Shown here piece by piece: positions 9,063 through 18,012 of a DNA stretch of 64,000 nucleotides (positions within the stretch are counted from its first letter, which is position 1; each line of letters starts with the position of its first letter). A program made the position numbers and the translations under genes. Under the pieces are notes generated by a model, which worked only from the letters and a program-made list of their open reading frames with translations, was not told the origin of the DNA and did not search any database. This stretch comes from JAPLJU01 sp036725345. GTDB lineage: Bacteria; Desulfobacterota; Syntrophia; Syntrophales; UBA2192. The DNA is taken from NCBI GenBank assembly GCA_036725345.1, contig DAIMEJ010000006.1, forward strand, positions 62,001 to 126,000, given 5' to 3'.

Positions 9063-9238
9063 GGTGGATAAAATTGTGGATAAAGCTGTTAGCAGGTCGA
9101 GAAGACACTGAATTGACGGTTATTTTTAACGATTTGCCCAAGGGTTAGGCAAAAATAAATATACAGTAATTACAAATAATTAGACATACCTGCCGTCACT
9201 TTCAGCCCTCTGACCGCCTTGAGTTCCCCTTATCCACT
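9063..9238. other. Cluster of DnaA-box-like sites around an AT-rich stretch
   Basis: The 286-bp spacer between ilvE and the lolA-like gene holds a perfect DnaA box in minus orientation (TGTGGATAA, 9075-9083), one with one mismatch 4 bp before it (GGTGGATAA, 9063-9071) and a third in the other orientation (TTATCCACT, 9230-9238). They flank an AT-rich stretch at about 9118-9183. This could be a minor origin-like or DnaA-regulated site. The usual oriC neighbours (dnaA, dnaN, rpmH, mnmG, parAB) are absent, so an origin call is not justified. Confidence 0.4.
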
Positions 9239-9296
9239 CCGGGAAAAAATTATGCCATTTTTGTCACTCTCCGGATGATTTTTGAGGTCTTTATTC

Positions 9297-10079
9297 ATGT
9301 CGATATCATTAAGTTTTCACGGATCGTTTGAACCTCATCTACCCGAAGCCTTGACTGGAAAGCATCCGTCGCCTCGGAGGGAAGGAAAAGCTTTCTGCCG
9401 CAAGTGTTTCAGGATGACGGCATCTGCACTTCTGCTGCTGACAGCCTTCTTCGCCGCTGTTCCTTCTCTTTGCCAGGCACAGGAAGTGAATCTCGAGACG
9501 CTCGTACTGAAAATACAGGAAACTTATGAGAGGACCGATGATTTCAAGTCCGCCTTCACCCAGGAGACTACGATCAAGTCATTGAACAAAACGGAACGGG
9601 AGAGCGGTGTTGTCTACTTCAAGAAGCCCCGGAAGATGCGCTGGGTATACAGCAAACCCAAGTCGAAGGAACTCGTCATCGGCCCACTGAAATCATGGCT
9701 ATACATTCCCGAGGACCGCATGGCCTACCTCCAGGATTCGGAGAGTCTTCTGAAGTCCAAGGTGACCGTCAAGTTCATGTCGGGAATCGGTAAGCTGGCG
9801 GAGGATTTCGATATCCGTTACGCGGAGTCTGGCAAGAAGGAGGGCTCCTACCGTCTGGAACTGAAACCGAAAGCCTACGTGGAGGGTGTTGAAAAACTTT
9901 TTCTGACCGTGAACCGGCAAAATTACCAGATCACCTCCGTTCTCCTGACGGACGTTTACGGGAATGTCACCAAAACGACTTTCTCAAACACCGAATTCAA
10001 CCGCAACCTGCCGGACCGCCTCTTCACCTTCAAGCCGCCCGCGGGGGTGGATGTCGTCGACCTCAACAAAAAGCATTAA
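9297..10079 (+). CDS. lolA: Outer-membrane lipoprotein carrier protein LolA-like
   Basis: LolA carries lipoproteins through the periplasm to the outer membrane. The mature part has the family pattern: LKIQETYERTDDFKSAFTQE, FKKPRKMRWVYSKP, LYIPEDRMAYLQDSESLLKS, LELKPKAYVEGVEKLFLTVN and DVYGNVTKTTFSNTEFN then FTFKPPAGVDVVD. A hydrophobic signal segment (TASALLLLTAFFAAVPSLCQAQ) precedes it. The start is uncertain. The ATG at 9414 has no basic n-region or good ribosome site; the ATG at 9297 has TGAGG about 9 bases upstream but gives an unusually long (about 40 residue) n-region. The longer form is listed. Confidence 0.8.
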   Translation: MSISLSFHGSFEPHLPEALTGKHPSPRREGKAFCRKCFRMTASALLLLTAFFAAVPSLCQAQEVNLETLVLKIQETYERTDDFKSAFTQETTIKSLNKTERESGVVYFKKPRKMRWVYSKPKSKELVIGPLKSWLYIPEDRMAYLQDSESLLKSKVTVKFMSGIGKLAEDFDIRYAESGKKEGSYRLELKPKAYVEGVEKLFLTVNRQNYQITSVLLTDVYGNVTKTTFSNTEFNRNLPDRLFTFKPPAGVDVVDLNKKH

Positions 10080-10147
10080 CGGACCGATAAAAAACCCCCG
10101 TCTGCTTCGTTTCCCTTACCCTTCGTCCCTGCGGCGTACGCTTTAGT

Positions 10148-10562
10148 ACGCCTCACTCCTCAGGGTTGCGGGGGCCTTGCATCCGGGCACTTTTAATCGG
10201 TCCGAGGAGGGCTTCAAAGCAGCACGGGTCTGTGACCGGGGGGCTCACGCATAAAAAAAGAAGTTGAGAAATTCAAAAACAGTGGAGATGAACCCTAAGC
10301 CTTTCGCCATTAGCCTTACGCCTTGGCCTGAAAGGCCAAAGAAAAAAAGCTCAGAAGTTCAGAAACAGCGGAGATGAACCTTTAGCCTTTTGCCCTTAGC
10401 CTTGGGCCTGGCACTTTACGCCTCACTCCTCAGGGTTGCGGGGGCCTTGCATCCGGGCACTTTTAATCGGTCCGAGGAGGGCTTCAAAGCAGCACGGGTC
10501 TGTGACCGGGGGCTCACGCATAAAAAAAGAAGTTGAAAAATTCAAAAACAGTGGAGATGAAC
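10148..10562. repeat. Two copies of a 145-146-bp intergenic direct repeat
   Basis: 10148-10293 and 10418-10562 are nearly identical (one G fewer in a G-run and a few single-base changes). Each begins ACGCCTCACTCCTCAGGG, contains TTTTAATCGGTCC, and ends GTGGAGATGAAC followed by a degenerate pyrimidine string such as TTAGCCTTTTGCCCTTAG. A GGACCGAT at 10081 can pair with ATCGGTCC of copy 1, giving a large dyad. The gene-free stretch 10080-10612 contains nothing else I can support. Similar degenerate strings appear in other gaps of the window. Confidence 0.85.
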
Positions 10563-10612
10563 CTTTAGCCTTTTGCCCTTAGCTTTGGGCCTGGCACATC
10601 ATGCGGCCTTTT

Positions 10613-11767
10613 TTATTTAATCTTGCCCGCCCGCCAGGCCTTCTCGAAGGCCGTGACCATGTCGGGGTCGAGCTGCGTCCCCGCCACGCGGAGGAGCTCG
10701 TCCATGGCGGTCCTGGCGGCGAGGGCCTTTCGATAAGGCCGATCGGTGGTCATGGCGTCGAAGGAGTCCGCTACGGCGAGAATCCTTCCCTCCCTTGAGA
10801 TCCCATTGCCTTTGAGCCCGCGGGGATAACCCCTGCCGTCGAATCTCTCGTGATGCTCCAGGATGAAGGGCCTCACCGGTTCCAGGAAAGAAATACCCTC
10901 GATGATCTGGGAACCGATGAGGGGGTGTGATTTCATGATGTCGAACTCCTCGTCCGTCAGTTTCCCGGGTTTGTTCAAAATGGCGTCGTGGATGCCTACC
11001 TTCCCGAGATCGTGGAGAATGCCTCCCCAATCGATGAATTCGATTTCCCTCTTGCTCCAGCCCAGTTCCGCTGCCACGACCTTGCTGATTTCCGCCACCC
11101 GGGCTGAATGGCCGCGGGTATAGCGATCCCTGGCTTCGACGGAGTTCGCGACAGCCCGGATCGTGTCGAAGTAACTCCGCTTGAGATCCTCGAAGAGGTA
11201 GGCGTTCTCGAGGGAGAGGGAGAAGAATCCCGCCAGGATGTACAAAAGCTTGAGGGTCTGCTGGCGGATGAAGTCCTCGTCCTCCTCGAAAATGATGATC
11301 ACGGCGCCGAGGGTCCGCTCCTTGTTCGAAAGCGGCGCGATCATCGTGCTCAGACTCCTTGCCTCCCCTTTTCCGAAGACCTCTGCCGGAACGCAGGCCG
11401 GGTGACCACTGTTGATAATCCAGCCGAAAGTCCCGGAGTTGATCTGCGCGTCAAGTTCCATCCTCACCCTGTGGGAGAGTTCGTCGGGGATGGAAACCTC
11501 GTGAAGGAATTCAAACCCCTCTGAATCGACGAGGAAGACCGAACAGACTTTCGTCTTCACGAGTTCCTGAAATTTCGCGATGCCCGATGACAGGATGGAG
11601 TGTATCTCCCGGGACAGCACCATGTCCGAGCGGAAATCACTCAGCCTTTCGAGTTTGTCCTGGATGGCAATGAGGGCCTGGTTCTGACCCTCCAGGTAGT
11701 GGAGCCTCTCCACGATGGACTTTTCAGCCTCCGGGCGGTTTCTCAACTTTTCTTCGATGATTTCCAT
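10613..11767 (-). CDS. GAF-HD-GYP cyclic-di-GMP phosphodiesterase-like protein
   Basis: HD-GYP proteins degrade cyclic di-GMP. This 384-residue cytosolic protein has an N-terminal helix, a GAF-like sensor (about 40-190, including VCSVFLVDSEGFEFLHEV and LGAVIIIFEEDEDF) and a complete HD-GYP domain: RGHSARVAEIS, GGILHDLGKVGIHDAIL with the HD pair, HPLIGSQII, EHHERFDGRGYPRGLKG with the GYP motif, and ADSFDAMTTDRPYR. The frame continues upstream through the preceding gene, but the real start is the ATG at 11767, 5 bp after the HDOD gene stop. The three minus-strand genes 12977-10613 form one signalling operon. Confidence 0.9.
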   Translation of the reverse strand: MEIIEEKLRNRPEAEKSIVERLHYLEGQNQALIAIQDKLERLSDFRSDMVLSREIHSILSSGIAKFQELVKTKVCSVFLVDSEGFEFLHEVSIPDELSHRVRMELDAQINSGTFGWIINSGHPACVPAEVFGKGEARSLSTMIAPLSNKERTLGAVIIIFEEDEDFIRQQTLKLLYILAGFFSLSLENAYLFEDLKRSYFDTIRAVANSVEARDRYTRGHSARVAEISKVVAAELGWSKREIEFIDWGGILHDLGKVGIHDAILNKPGKLTDEEFDIMKSHPLIGSQIIEGISFLEPVRPFILEHHERFDGRGYPRGLKGNGISREGRILAVADSFDAMTTDRPYRKALAARTAMDELLRVAGTQLDPDMVTAFEKAWRAGKIK

Positions 11768-11772
11768 GGGCG

Positions 11773-12627
11773 CTACGAAGACTCCAAAATGGCGATGTTT
11801 TCCCTGTAGAGTTTGACGACTTTCTCCATAACCAGCTCGAGGCTGCCCAGACCGAGCCCCAGCGTTTCCCAGGCCTTGTCGTGCACAAAGGGCACGTGCT
11901 TCTCCCCGCTGTACCCGAGGCCAAGTGCCATGGCCAGGATATTTCCGATGTGGACAGTTGCGATGGCCTTGTTCAATCCCGCCGTTCCGTTCGACAGGTG
12001 ATGCAGGGCGATCATGTTGACTGTTTCCTGGGGAAACCGCCAGCGCGTGGCGACAGCCGTCCCGATCTGAGCGTGATCGAACCCGAAGATCCGCTTTTCC
12101 GCCTCGACCATGGACAATCCCGTCTGGTCCACAAGATCGATGACGCGGTTGAACTGTTCGGGGAAGTAGCCGGCCTGTATGATTTTGCCGATGTCGTGAA
12201 GGAGCCCCCCGGTAAAGACATCCTCGGGGTTTTTGAGATCCGCCGCCTCGGCCAGCACCCTCGAGGCCACGGCGCAACCGATGGAGTGTTTCCAGAAGCT
12301 CTCCTTGTTGAACTGGTGTCCGGCCTGGACTTTCTGGAAGAGGTCCCAGACCGAGGTGGCCAGCACCAGGTTCTTGATGGCGTTGAAGCCCAGGATGACG
12401 ATGGCGCGCTGCAGGCTCCCGATCCGCTGCGGGAAGCCGTAAAAGGCGGAATTGACGAACTGAAGGACCTTCGCCGCGATGACCTGGTCCTCTGAGATGA
12501 TGTTGCTGATCGCGTGGATGGTGCTGTCGGGCGATTGGAGCAAGCGCAGAAGCTTCGTGTAAATGACGGGAAGCGTGGGCAGCTTGTCGAGCGAGCCAAG
12601 GACCTGTTCCACGTCTGAGAATTTCAT
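11773..12627 (-). CDS. HDOD domain signalling protein
   Basis: A 284-residue single-domain HDOD protein. HDOD domains resemble HD hydrolases but usually lack the catalytic metal site and act as scaffolds in signalling. Visible features: LDKLPTLPVIYTKLLRLLQ, IISEDQVIAAKVLQFVNSAFYGF, RAIVILGFNAIKNLVLATSV, GGLLHDIGKIIQAGYFPEQF, and AVATRWRFPQETVNMIALHH. An HD pair is present in LLHDIGK, as in many HDOD proteins. Its start overlaps the stop of the preceding small gene by 4 bp (ATGA), indicating translational coupling, and an HD-GYP gene follows after 5 bp. Confidence 0.9.
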   Translation of the reverse strand: MKFSDVEQVLGSLDKLPTLPVIYTKLLRLLQSPDSTIHAISNIISEDQVIAAKVLQFVNSAFYGFPQRIGSLQRAIVILGFNAIKNLVLATSVWDLFQKVQAGHQFNKESFWKHSIGCAVASRVLAEAADLKNPEDVFTGGLLHDIGKIIQAGYFPEQFNRVIDLVDQTGLSMVEAEKRIFGFDHAQIGTAVATRWRFPQETVNMIALHHLSNGTAGLNKAIATVHIGNILAMALGLGYSGEKHVPFVHDKAWETLGLGLGSLELVMEKVVKLYRENIAILESS

Positions 12628-12977
12628 GATGCAGCCTCCCCGGGATTGCCGGAAGCCTGCCTCAGTTTGAGCTTCCTTGCGATCCGGTACATCTCCGCCA
12701 TGACGGGATTGTTGTCGACAGGTGGGAAGACCGCTTTGAGTTCCTTTTCGATCGCTTCGACGAGTTCGGGTGCAAGGGCGTGCATCTCTTCCTTTTCGAC
12801 CTGGTCTCTGTCGAAACCGACCACGTCGGCCTCCGTGACCCCCCAGGCCTTCATCAGCAGGATGTGCTTCGCCGTCAGGGTGTTGCCCTCCTTGATGAGA
12901 ATGTTGCCGTGCTTGTTTTTGATGTCCGCCGCGAGGACCATCCCTTCTTTGAGGTCGTTTAGATTCAAGATGCCCAT
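12624..12977 (-). CDS. Small protein coupled to HDOD and HD-GYP genes
   Basis: A 117-residue soluble protein beginning NLNDLKEGMVLAADIKNKHG then ILIKEGNTLTAKHILLMKAWGV. This resembles the N-terminal L-x-x-GM-x-LA-xD-x-x-x-x-G-x-x-LL-x-x-G segment that precedes the HD-GYP domain in many longer phosphodiesterases. Here it is a separate gene whose stop overlaps the HDOD start (12624-12627). It may be the detached regulatory module of the downstream HD-GYP protein; that is inference. Confidence 0.7.
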   Translation of the reverse strand: MGILNLNDLKEGMVLAADIKNKHGNILIKEGNTLTAKHILLMKAWGVTEADVVGFDRDQVEKEEMHALAPELVEAIEKELKAVFPPVDNNPVMAEMYRIARKLKLRQASGNPGEAAS

Positions 12978-13475
12978 CAGCCCGATATCTCCAAAGTGCC
13001 TGATACTGTGTGGGAATTCTTCCCGGGTCCGAGCAGAGAAATCCCTCCCGGGACAGACCCGTCAGTGGGGCAATTATGCAAGTTCCATGTCACTGGGATT
13101 TCAACTGCCTTAATTTTTTTAGAAATCGGAGTGTTCCATGGACCCCGATTGCCAAAGACGGCAGGGGCCCCCCGGTTCCGGAAAGACCAGCGGTATTTCG
13201 GAGGTTTCGGTGCCTGGGGGAATGCCTTGACCATTTGGGAATCCGGGCATCGATGTCGCGTTGGACTTTTCCCCGCGATAGTGCTAGGAAACCCGCGAAG
13301 CCCCCGCCGGCATGCGCCCGGGAGGCGGAAGAGCAGGGGATTTTTATATTTTACGCCTGGCATAATTCTTGATAAATTAAATAAAAAGTGATTCCGCCCG
13401 TCCCGTTTGCGCCATCCGCGGGATGGCTGGACATATTCCTCCGCGTACGGAAGCGGGGGAAGGAGAGACATTGAA
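12978..13475. other. Gene-free spacer before the glycogen fusion gene
   Basis: This 498-bp spacer separates the divergent HDOD operon from the glycogen gene. Frames open on both strands, but none has a ribosome site or a recognisable product. Near its right end lie an AT-rich stretch and TGGCAT-N5-TTGAT (13359-13374), weakly like a sigma-54 promoter. I see no hairpin strong enough to call. Confidence 0.4.
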
Positions 13476-16400
13476 ATGAGCGGAGAAGACAAGCGATATC
13501 TTTTTGAGGTCAGCTGGGAGGTCTGCAACAAAGTCGCCGGCATCTATACGGTCATTCAGAGCAAGGTCCCGAGAGCCGCTTCGGCTTTCGGCGAGCGGTA
13601 TTATCTTCTCGGTCCCGACCTCAAGAACAACCAGGAATTCGAAGAAACGGATGAGGAGAGCTGGACCCCGATTCGGGAAAACACGGCCATGCGGGACATC
13701 CCCTGCCGTTTCGGGCGGTGGAAAATTCCCGGGGATCCGAAAGTCATCCTGGTCAACTACAGCAAAAAATACAACAAGGACCAGCTTCTCTATCAGCTCT
13801 GGGAAGAGCATGGCGTTGATTCCATTTCGGGGACGGTGGACTACATTGAGCGAGTCATGTTCAGCGCCGCCTGCAGCGAGGTCATCGAAACGATTTTCAA
13901 TCTGGAGGTGAAGCCGGGCGGTGCGTCTGCCGTGGCCCATTTTCATGAATGGATGTGCGGTGCAGGGCTCCTGACGCTCAAGAAACGGGTCCCCGCCATC
14001 GGTACCGTCTTCACGGTCCATGCCACGGTGCTGGGGAAGTCACTGGCCGACACCGGTTTTGATCTTTATTCGGAAATGGATCACATCTCGCCCCAGAGGG
14101 AAGCGGCATCCCTGAACATCACGGCCAAGTATTTCCTGGAGGCAGCCACGACCCGCGAGGCCGATGTCTTTACGACGGTCAGCGATGTCACGAAAACGGA
14201 AGCCAAGAATTTTCTCGGCCGGACGCCGGATTTCATCCTGCCCTGCGGTCTGGACGTCCAGATCATCCCCGACTTTTCGCAGAACCGGGAACCTGCTGTC
14301 AAAGCCCGGGAGAAGATTCTCACGCAGGCGTCGCGTTTCTTGAGGAAGGGCTTTCCGGCAAACACGAAGATCTTCATGCTCTCGGGGAATTACGATTTCC
14401 ACAGCAAGGGTATCGACGTCTTTCTCCACAGCCTGGGGCGGCTGGACAGGGAAATGGGGGAAGGGCACACCGTTCTGGCCCTCCTCTGTGTACTGGGCGG
14501 TCACATGGACCTGATTCCCGCCCTGCAGAGCGAATATGTCAAGGCTGAAGGCGGTGTTCCGCCCATATCGACGCACCGGCTTCACTACGAAGCCTCCGAC
14601 CCCATCCTGGAAACCTGCAATCGGCTGGGTCTCAAGAACCTGCCGCAGAACCGTGTCAATGTCATATTCGTACCCGCCTACCTCAATGGGTTCGACGGGC
14701 TCTTCAACATGCCCTACGGGGAGGTCCTCTCGGGCTGTGACCTGGGCGTCTTCCCCTCGTACTACGAGCCCTGGGGATACACAACACTTGAGAGCGCGGC
14801 TTACGCCGTACCGACCGTCACGGTGGACCAATCCGGGTTCGGCCTCTGGGTCCAGGGCGAGGTCGGCGTCGGCGGCGGCGTGATCATCCTCCGGCGTCGG
14901 GGCAGGGACACCGGATCTGTTGAAGAGAGCCTGTTCGGCATCCTGCGGGACGCCCTCGACTGGAACGAGGAAGAAACAAACGCCCGCCGGCATGCAGCCC
15001 GGGGAGCTGCGAACCTGGCGGACTGGGGCAACTTCTACGGCCGCTACCTGGAGGCCTATGAAAGAGCCGCGATCGTCGCGGGCGGTCGTATTGTCGATCT
15101 TGTGTCGACGGAGTACCGCGCGGAGGTCAAACACGTGTTTCCGGGGACCGGATCCACGCAGCCGCACTTCCGTTGTTTCACGGCCGTTGTAAACCTTCCC
15201 CTTAAAATCGCGCGGCTCAGGGAACTGGCCTATAACCTCTGGTGGTCCTGGAACCCCCGGGCCCTTGATCTCTTCGCTCACCTTGACACGAAACTCTGGG
15301 AAGGGATGGGAAACAATCCTGTCAGGATGCTCGAGTCCGTTTCGCCGGAGAAGCTCTCGGAGTCGGCGGAGACGGAGAGTTACCTCAAGCTCTACGAGCA
15401 GGTCATCGAACAGTTTGATCATTACATGGCCGAGAGGGGGAATCACAAAAAGCCGGACCAGAATGACATCAGGTGGTCCACCCCCGTTGCCTATTTCTCG
15501 ACGGAATACGGTCTTCACGAGTGCATCCCCCTTTACTCGGGCGGCCTCGGAACCCTCTCGGGGGACACCCTGAAGACGGCCAGTGACATGAACATCCCCA
15601 TGGTGGGTGTTGGGCTTCTATACAAGAGCGGGTTTTTCAGACAGTCCATCGACAAGGACGGCATCCAGACCGCGGAGTACCCCGAAAACGACTTTTCCAA
15701 TCTGCCCGTCCAGATCATCCAGGACGACAAGGGCGACGAGGTCCAGGTTTCCATCGATCTCCCGGGCCGGACGCTCTACGCGAAAATATGGGAGATCAAG
15801 GTGGGGCGCGTTTCCCTGTTCCTGCTGGACTCGGATGTGAGCAGGAACACCCTGCAGGACAGGCGGATCACGGCGAGGCTCTACCCCGCGGACCAGCGGA
15901 CCCGGATCGAACAGGAGATTCTGCTCGGACGCGGAGGCGTCCGCCTCTTGGAGAAGCTGGGAATCAAACCCCGCGTTTTTCACATCAACGAGGGACACTC
16001 GGCTTTTCTGGTCTTTGAGAGGATTACCTCTCTCATGAACGACGAGGGGCTTTCCTTCGACGAGGCCGCGGAAACCGTCCGGAGCAGCACCATCTTCACG
16101 ACCCACACACCCGTCGAGGCCGGCAACGAGAGATTTGCCCGGGATCTCATCGAGTACTACTTTTCGAACTTCATCAGGCATGCCGGCATCTCATGGTCCC
16201 AGCTCTTCGAACTGGGCAGGAAGGAAATCGGCGACGATCGCCCCTTTTTCATGAACATTCTCGGCTTCAGACTCTCGAACATGAGGAATGCCGTGAGCCG
16301 CATGCACTGCGCCGTGTCCCGTCGCATGTGGCGGGAGGTCTGGAAGGGATTTTACGACACGGACATCCCCATCGATTACGTCACCAACGGCGTTCATCTG

Positions 16401-17729
16401 CCCTCGTACGTGGCGCCGAGGATGCGGGAGGTCTTGGAAGATTATCTCGGACTGGACTGGGAGAAGGAGATCATGGATGCGAAGCGCTGGAGCCGGGTGC
16501 ACAACATCCCCGATCTGGTTCTCTGGCGGGTGCGGTACGAACTGAAGCAGGATCTCATCAATTTTCTCCGTGACAACACCTCGAAACACTGGAGCAAGTA
16601 CGGATACTCCAGGGGTCTGCGGGAGGAAATCCTGGGGCGGATCAACCCGGCGGCCCTCTGGATCGGATTCGCGAGGCGCTTTGCCCCTTACAAGCGGGCC
16701 GATCTTCTACTCATGGACCTCGACCGGCTCGACAAGATCGTCAACCACCCCGAGCGCCCCGTTCATATCCTCTATGCAGGCAAAGCCCACCCGAACGATC
16801 AGATGGGCAGGGACATCCTCAAAAAGGTGATCGACGTCACGAAGGACAAGAGGTTCAGGGGAAAGGTCTTCTTTGTCGAGGACTACGGCCTGCAGTCGGC
16901 GCGCATCCTCGTCCAGGGGGTCGACCTCTGGCTCAACAGTCCCCGGAGACCCTTCGAAGCCTGCGGCACGAGCGGCCAGAAGGTGACCATCAACGGCTGC
17001 CTCAACGTGAGCACCTCTGACGGTTGGTGGTGCGAGGGTTACGACGGCACCAACGGATGGACCATCGGGCCGGTGATGACGGACACCCCCCAGGATGACG
17101 GTTTCACCGACGAAACCGATGCGCAGTCCCTTTACTCGCTCCTCGAGGACACCATCACGCCGCTCTATTACGAAAAAGGGTCAGCCGGCTTACCCGCCCG
17201 GTGGATCGGCATGATCAAGCGGGCCATGGAGACGCTCATCCCCGCGTTCAATTCCGATCGCATGCTGATCGATTATCACGATAAAATGTACCTTCCCACG
17301 GCAAGAAGGGCGCAGGCCGTCATGAGCGATAATTACAGGCTCGCCCGGGAACTGGCGGACTGGAAGCGGAAAGTACCCATGCGCTTCTCCTCTGTGAAGA
17401 TTCTGGATGTGCATGTGGACGGCGTCATAGGGGACAGCGTGGTTGTGGGGACGTCCTTCGTCGTGAGCGTGCACGTCGATCCCGGGAAGCTGGAGCCGGA
17501 TGAAATCCTGGCCGAGCTCGTTATCGGCAGACGGGACGGAGAGGTTTTCACCAGGCCGCCGGTTGCCGTGCCGCTGCACATGGCCGCTAAAGCGAAGGAC
17601 GGGACGGTGACGTTTACCGGTGAATACGTCGTGCAGGAAAACGGCCCCCACTCATACGGAGTCCGTGTCATGCCTCACAACAGAAACCTCGCCTCGAAGC
17701 AGGAGCTTGGCCTTGTTTTGTGGGGATGA
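13476..17729 (+). CDS. Fusion of GT3 glycogen synthase and GT35 alpha-glucan phosphorylase
   Basis: A 1,417-residue protein joining two opposing enzymes of glycogen metabolism. Residues 1 to about 560 are a GT3 (eukaryote-type) glycogen synthase: YLFEVSWEVCNKVAGIYTVI, HFHEWMCGAGLL, TVFTVHATVLGKSLA and the E-x7-E block FPSYYEPWGYTTLESAAYAV. From about residue 580 comes the DUF3417 lead-in (LRELAYNLWWSWNPRALDLF), then a short-type GT35 phosphorylase: AYFSTEYGLHECIPLYSGGLG, TTHTPVEAGNERF, GFARRFAPYKRADLL and the PLP-lysine block FEACGTSGQKVTING then DGWWCEGYDGTNGW. A beta-rich tail (about 1290-1417) follows. The ATG at 13476 with AAGGAGAG upstream is preferred over an upstream in-frame codon. 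The gene stands alone. Both halves keep their catalytic landmarks. Confidence 0.93.
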   Translation: MSGEDKRYLFEVSWEVCNKVAGIYTVIQSKVPRAASAFGERYYLLGPDLKNNQEFEETDEESWTPIRENTAMRDIPCRFGRWKIPGDPKVILVNYSKKYNKDQLLYQLWEEHGVDSISGTVDYIERVMFSAACSEVIETIFNLEVKPGGASAVAHFHEWMCGAGLLTLKKRVPAIGTVFTVHATVLGKSLADTGFDLYSEMDHISPQREAASLNITAKYFLEAATTREADVFTTVSDVTKTEAKNFLGRTPDFILPCGLDVQIIPDFSQNREPAVKAREKILTQASRFLRKGFPANTKIFMLSGNYDFHSKGIDVFLHSLGRLDREMGEGHTVLALLCVLGGHMDLIPALQSEYVKAEGGVPPISTHRLHYEASDPILETCNRLGLKNLPQNRVNVIFVPAYLNGFDGLFNMPYGEVLSGCDLGVFPSYYEPWGYTTLESAAYAVPTVTVDQSGFGLWVQGEVGVGGGVIILRRRGRDTGSVEESLFGILRDALDWNEEETNARRHAARGAANLADWGNFYGRYLEAYERAAIVAGGRIVDLVSTEYRAEVKHVFPGTGSTQPHFRCFTAVVNLPLKIARLRELAYNLWWSWNPRALDLFAHLDTKLWEGMGNNPVRMLESVSPEKLSESAETESYLKLYEQVIEQFDHYMAERGNHKKPDQNDIRWSTPVAYFSTEYGLHECIPLYSGGLGTLSGDTLKTASDMNIPMVGVGLLYKSGFFRQSIDKDGIQTAEYPENDFSNLPVQIIQDDKGDEVQVSIDLPGRTLYAKIWEIKVGRVSLFLLDSDVSRNTLQDRRITARLYPADQRTRIEQEILLGRGGVRLLEKLGIKPRVFHINEGHSAFLVFERITSLMNDEGLSFDEAAETVRSSTIFTTHTPVEAGNERFARDLIEYYFSNFIRHAGISWSQLFELGRKEIGDDRPFFMNILGFRLSNMRNAVSRMHCAVSRRMWREVWKGFYDTDIPIDYVTNGVHLPSYVAPRMREVLEDYLGLDWEKEIMDAKRWSRVHNIPDLVLWRVRYELKQDLINFLRDNTSKHWSKYGYSRGLREEILGRINPAALWIGFARRFAPYKRADLLLMDLDRLDKIVNHPERPVHILYAGKAHPNDQMGRDILKKVIDVTKDKRFRGKVFFVEDYGLQSARILVQGVDLWLNSPRRPFEACGTSGQKVTINGCLNVSTSDGWWCEGYDGTNGWTIGPVMTDTPQDDGFTDETDAQSLYSLLEDTITPLYYEKGSAGLPARWIGMIKRAMETLIPAFNSDRMLIDYHDKMYLPTARRAQAVMSDNYRLARELADWKRKVPMRFSSVKILDVHVDGVIGDSVVVGTSFVVSVHVDPGKLEPDEILAELVIGRRDGEVFTRPPVAVPLHMAAKAKDGTVTFTGEYVVQENGPHSYGVRVMPHNRNLASKQELGLVLWG

Positions 17730-17787
17730 CGAAGGCGATAGCCTTTGTGGGTTTGTCAAGTGGTGGAATGCCCTTGCCCCTTGAACC

Positions 17788-18012
17788 CTATCTTTTGCTG
17801 ATCAGCCAGAGAATGAGCGTCAGGACGACGCTGATGAGGATGCTCGTGCCTAAAGGGAAGTAGAAGGTGAAATTTTTCCCCTTGAAGGAGAAATCCCCCG
17901 GAAGCCGTCCGAGCCAGGGGATCTTGGTGCCGAGCATGAGCACGGCGCCGATGAGGATGATCACCACGCCGATGATGATCAGCATTTTTCCCAGAGAAGA
18001 AAAGCCTTCCAT
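17788..18012 (-). CDS. DUF2905 small membrane protein
   Basis: A 74-residue protein with two transmembrane segments (LIIIGVVIILIGAVLML and ILISVVLTLILWLI) around the loop IPWLGRLPGDFSFKGKNFTF, the signature of the DUF2905 family. Function is unknown. It lies convergent to the glycogen fusion gene. Confidence 0.85.
   Translation of the reverse strand: MEGFSSLGKMLIIIGVVIILIGAVLMLGTKIPWLGRLPGDFSFKGKNFTFYFPLGTSILISVVLTLILWLISKR

Noticed and set aside
9136..9158. Hairpin TTTGCC...GGCAAA as terminator of ilvE
   Set aside because: The stem is only six pairs and no T-run follows on the coding strand.
13359..13374. Sigma-54-like site TGGCAT-N5-TTGAT
   Set aside because: The -12 element lacks the GC; one weak match in an AT-rich stretch is expected by chance.
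12977..13543. Minus-strand frame in the spacer before the glycogen gene
   Set aside because: Overlaps the start of the fusion gene, composition unlike a protein, no ribosome site.
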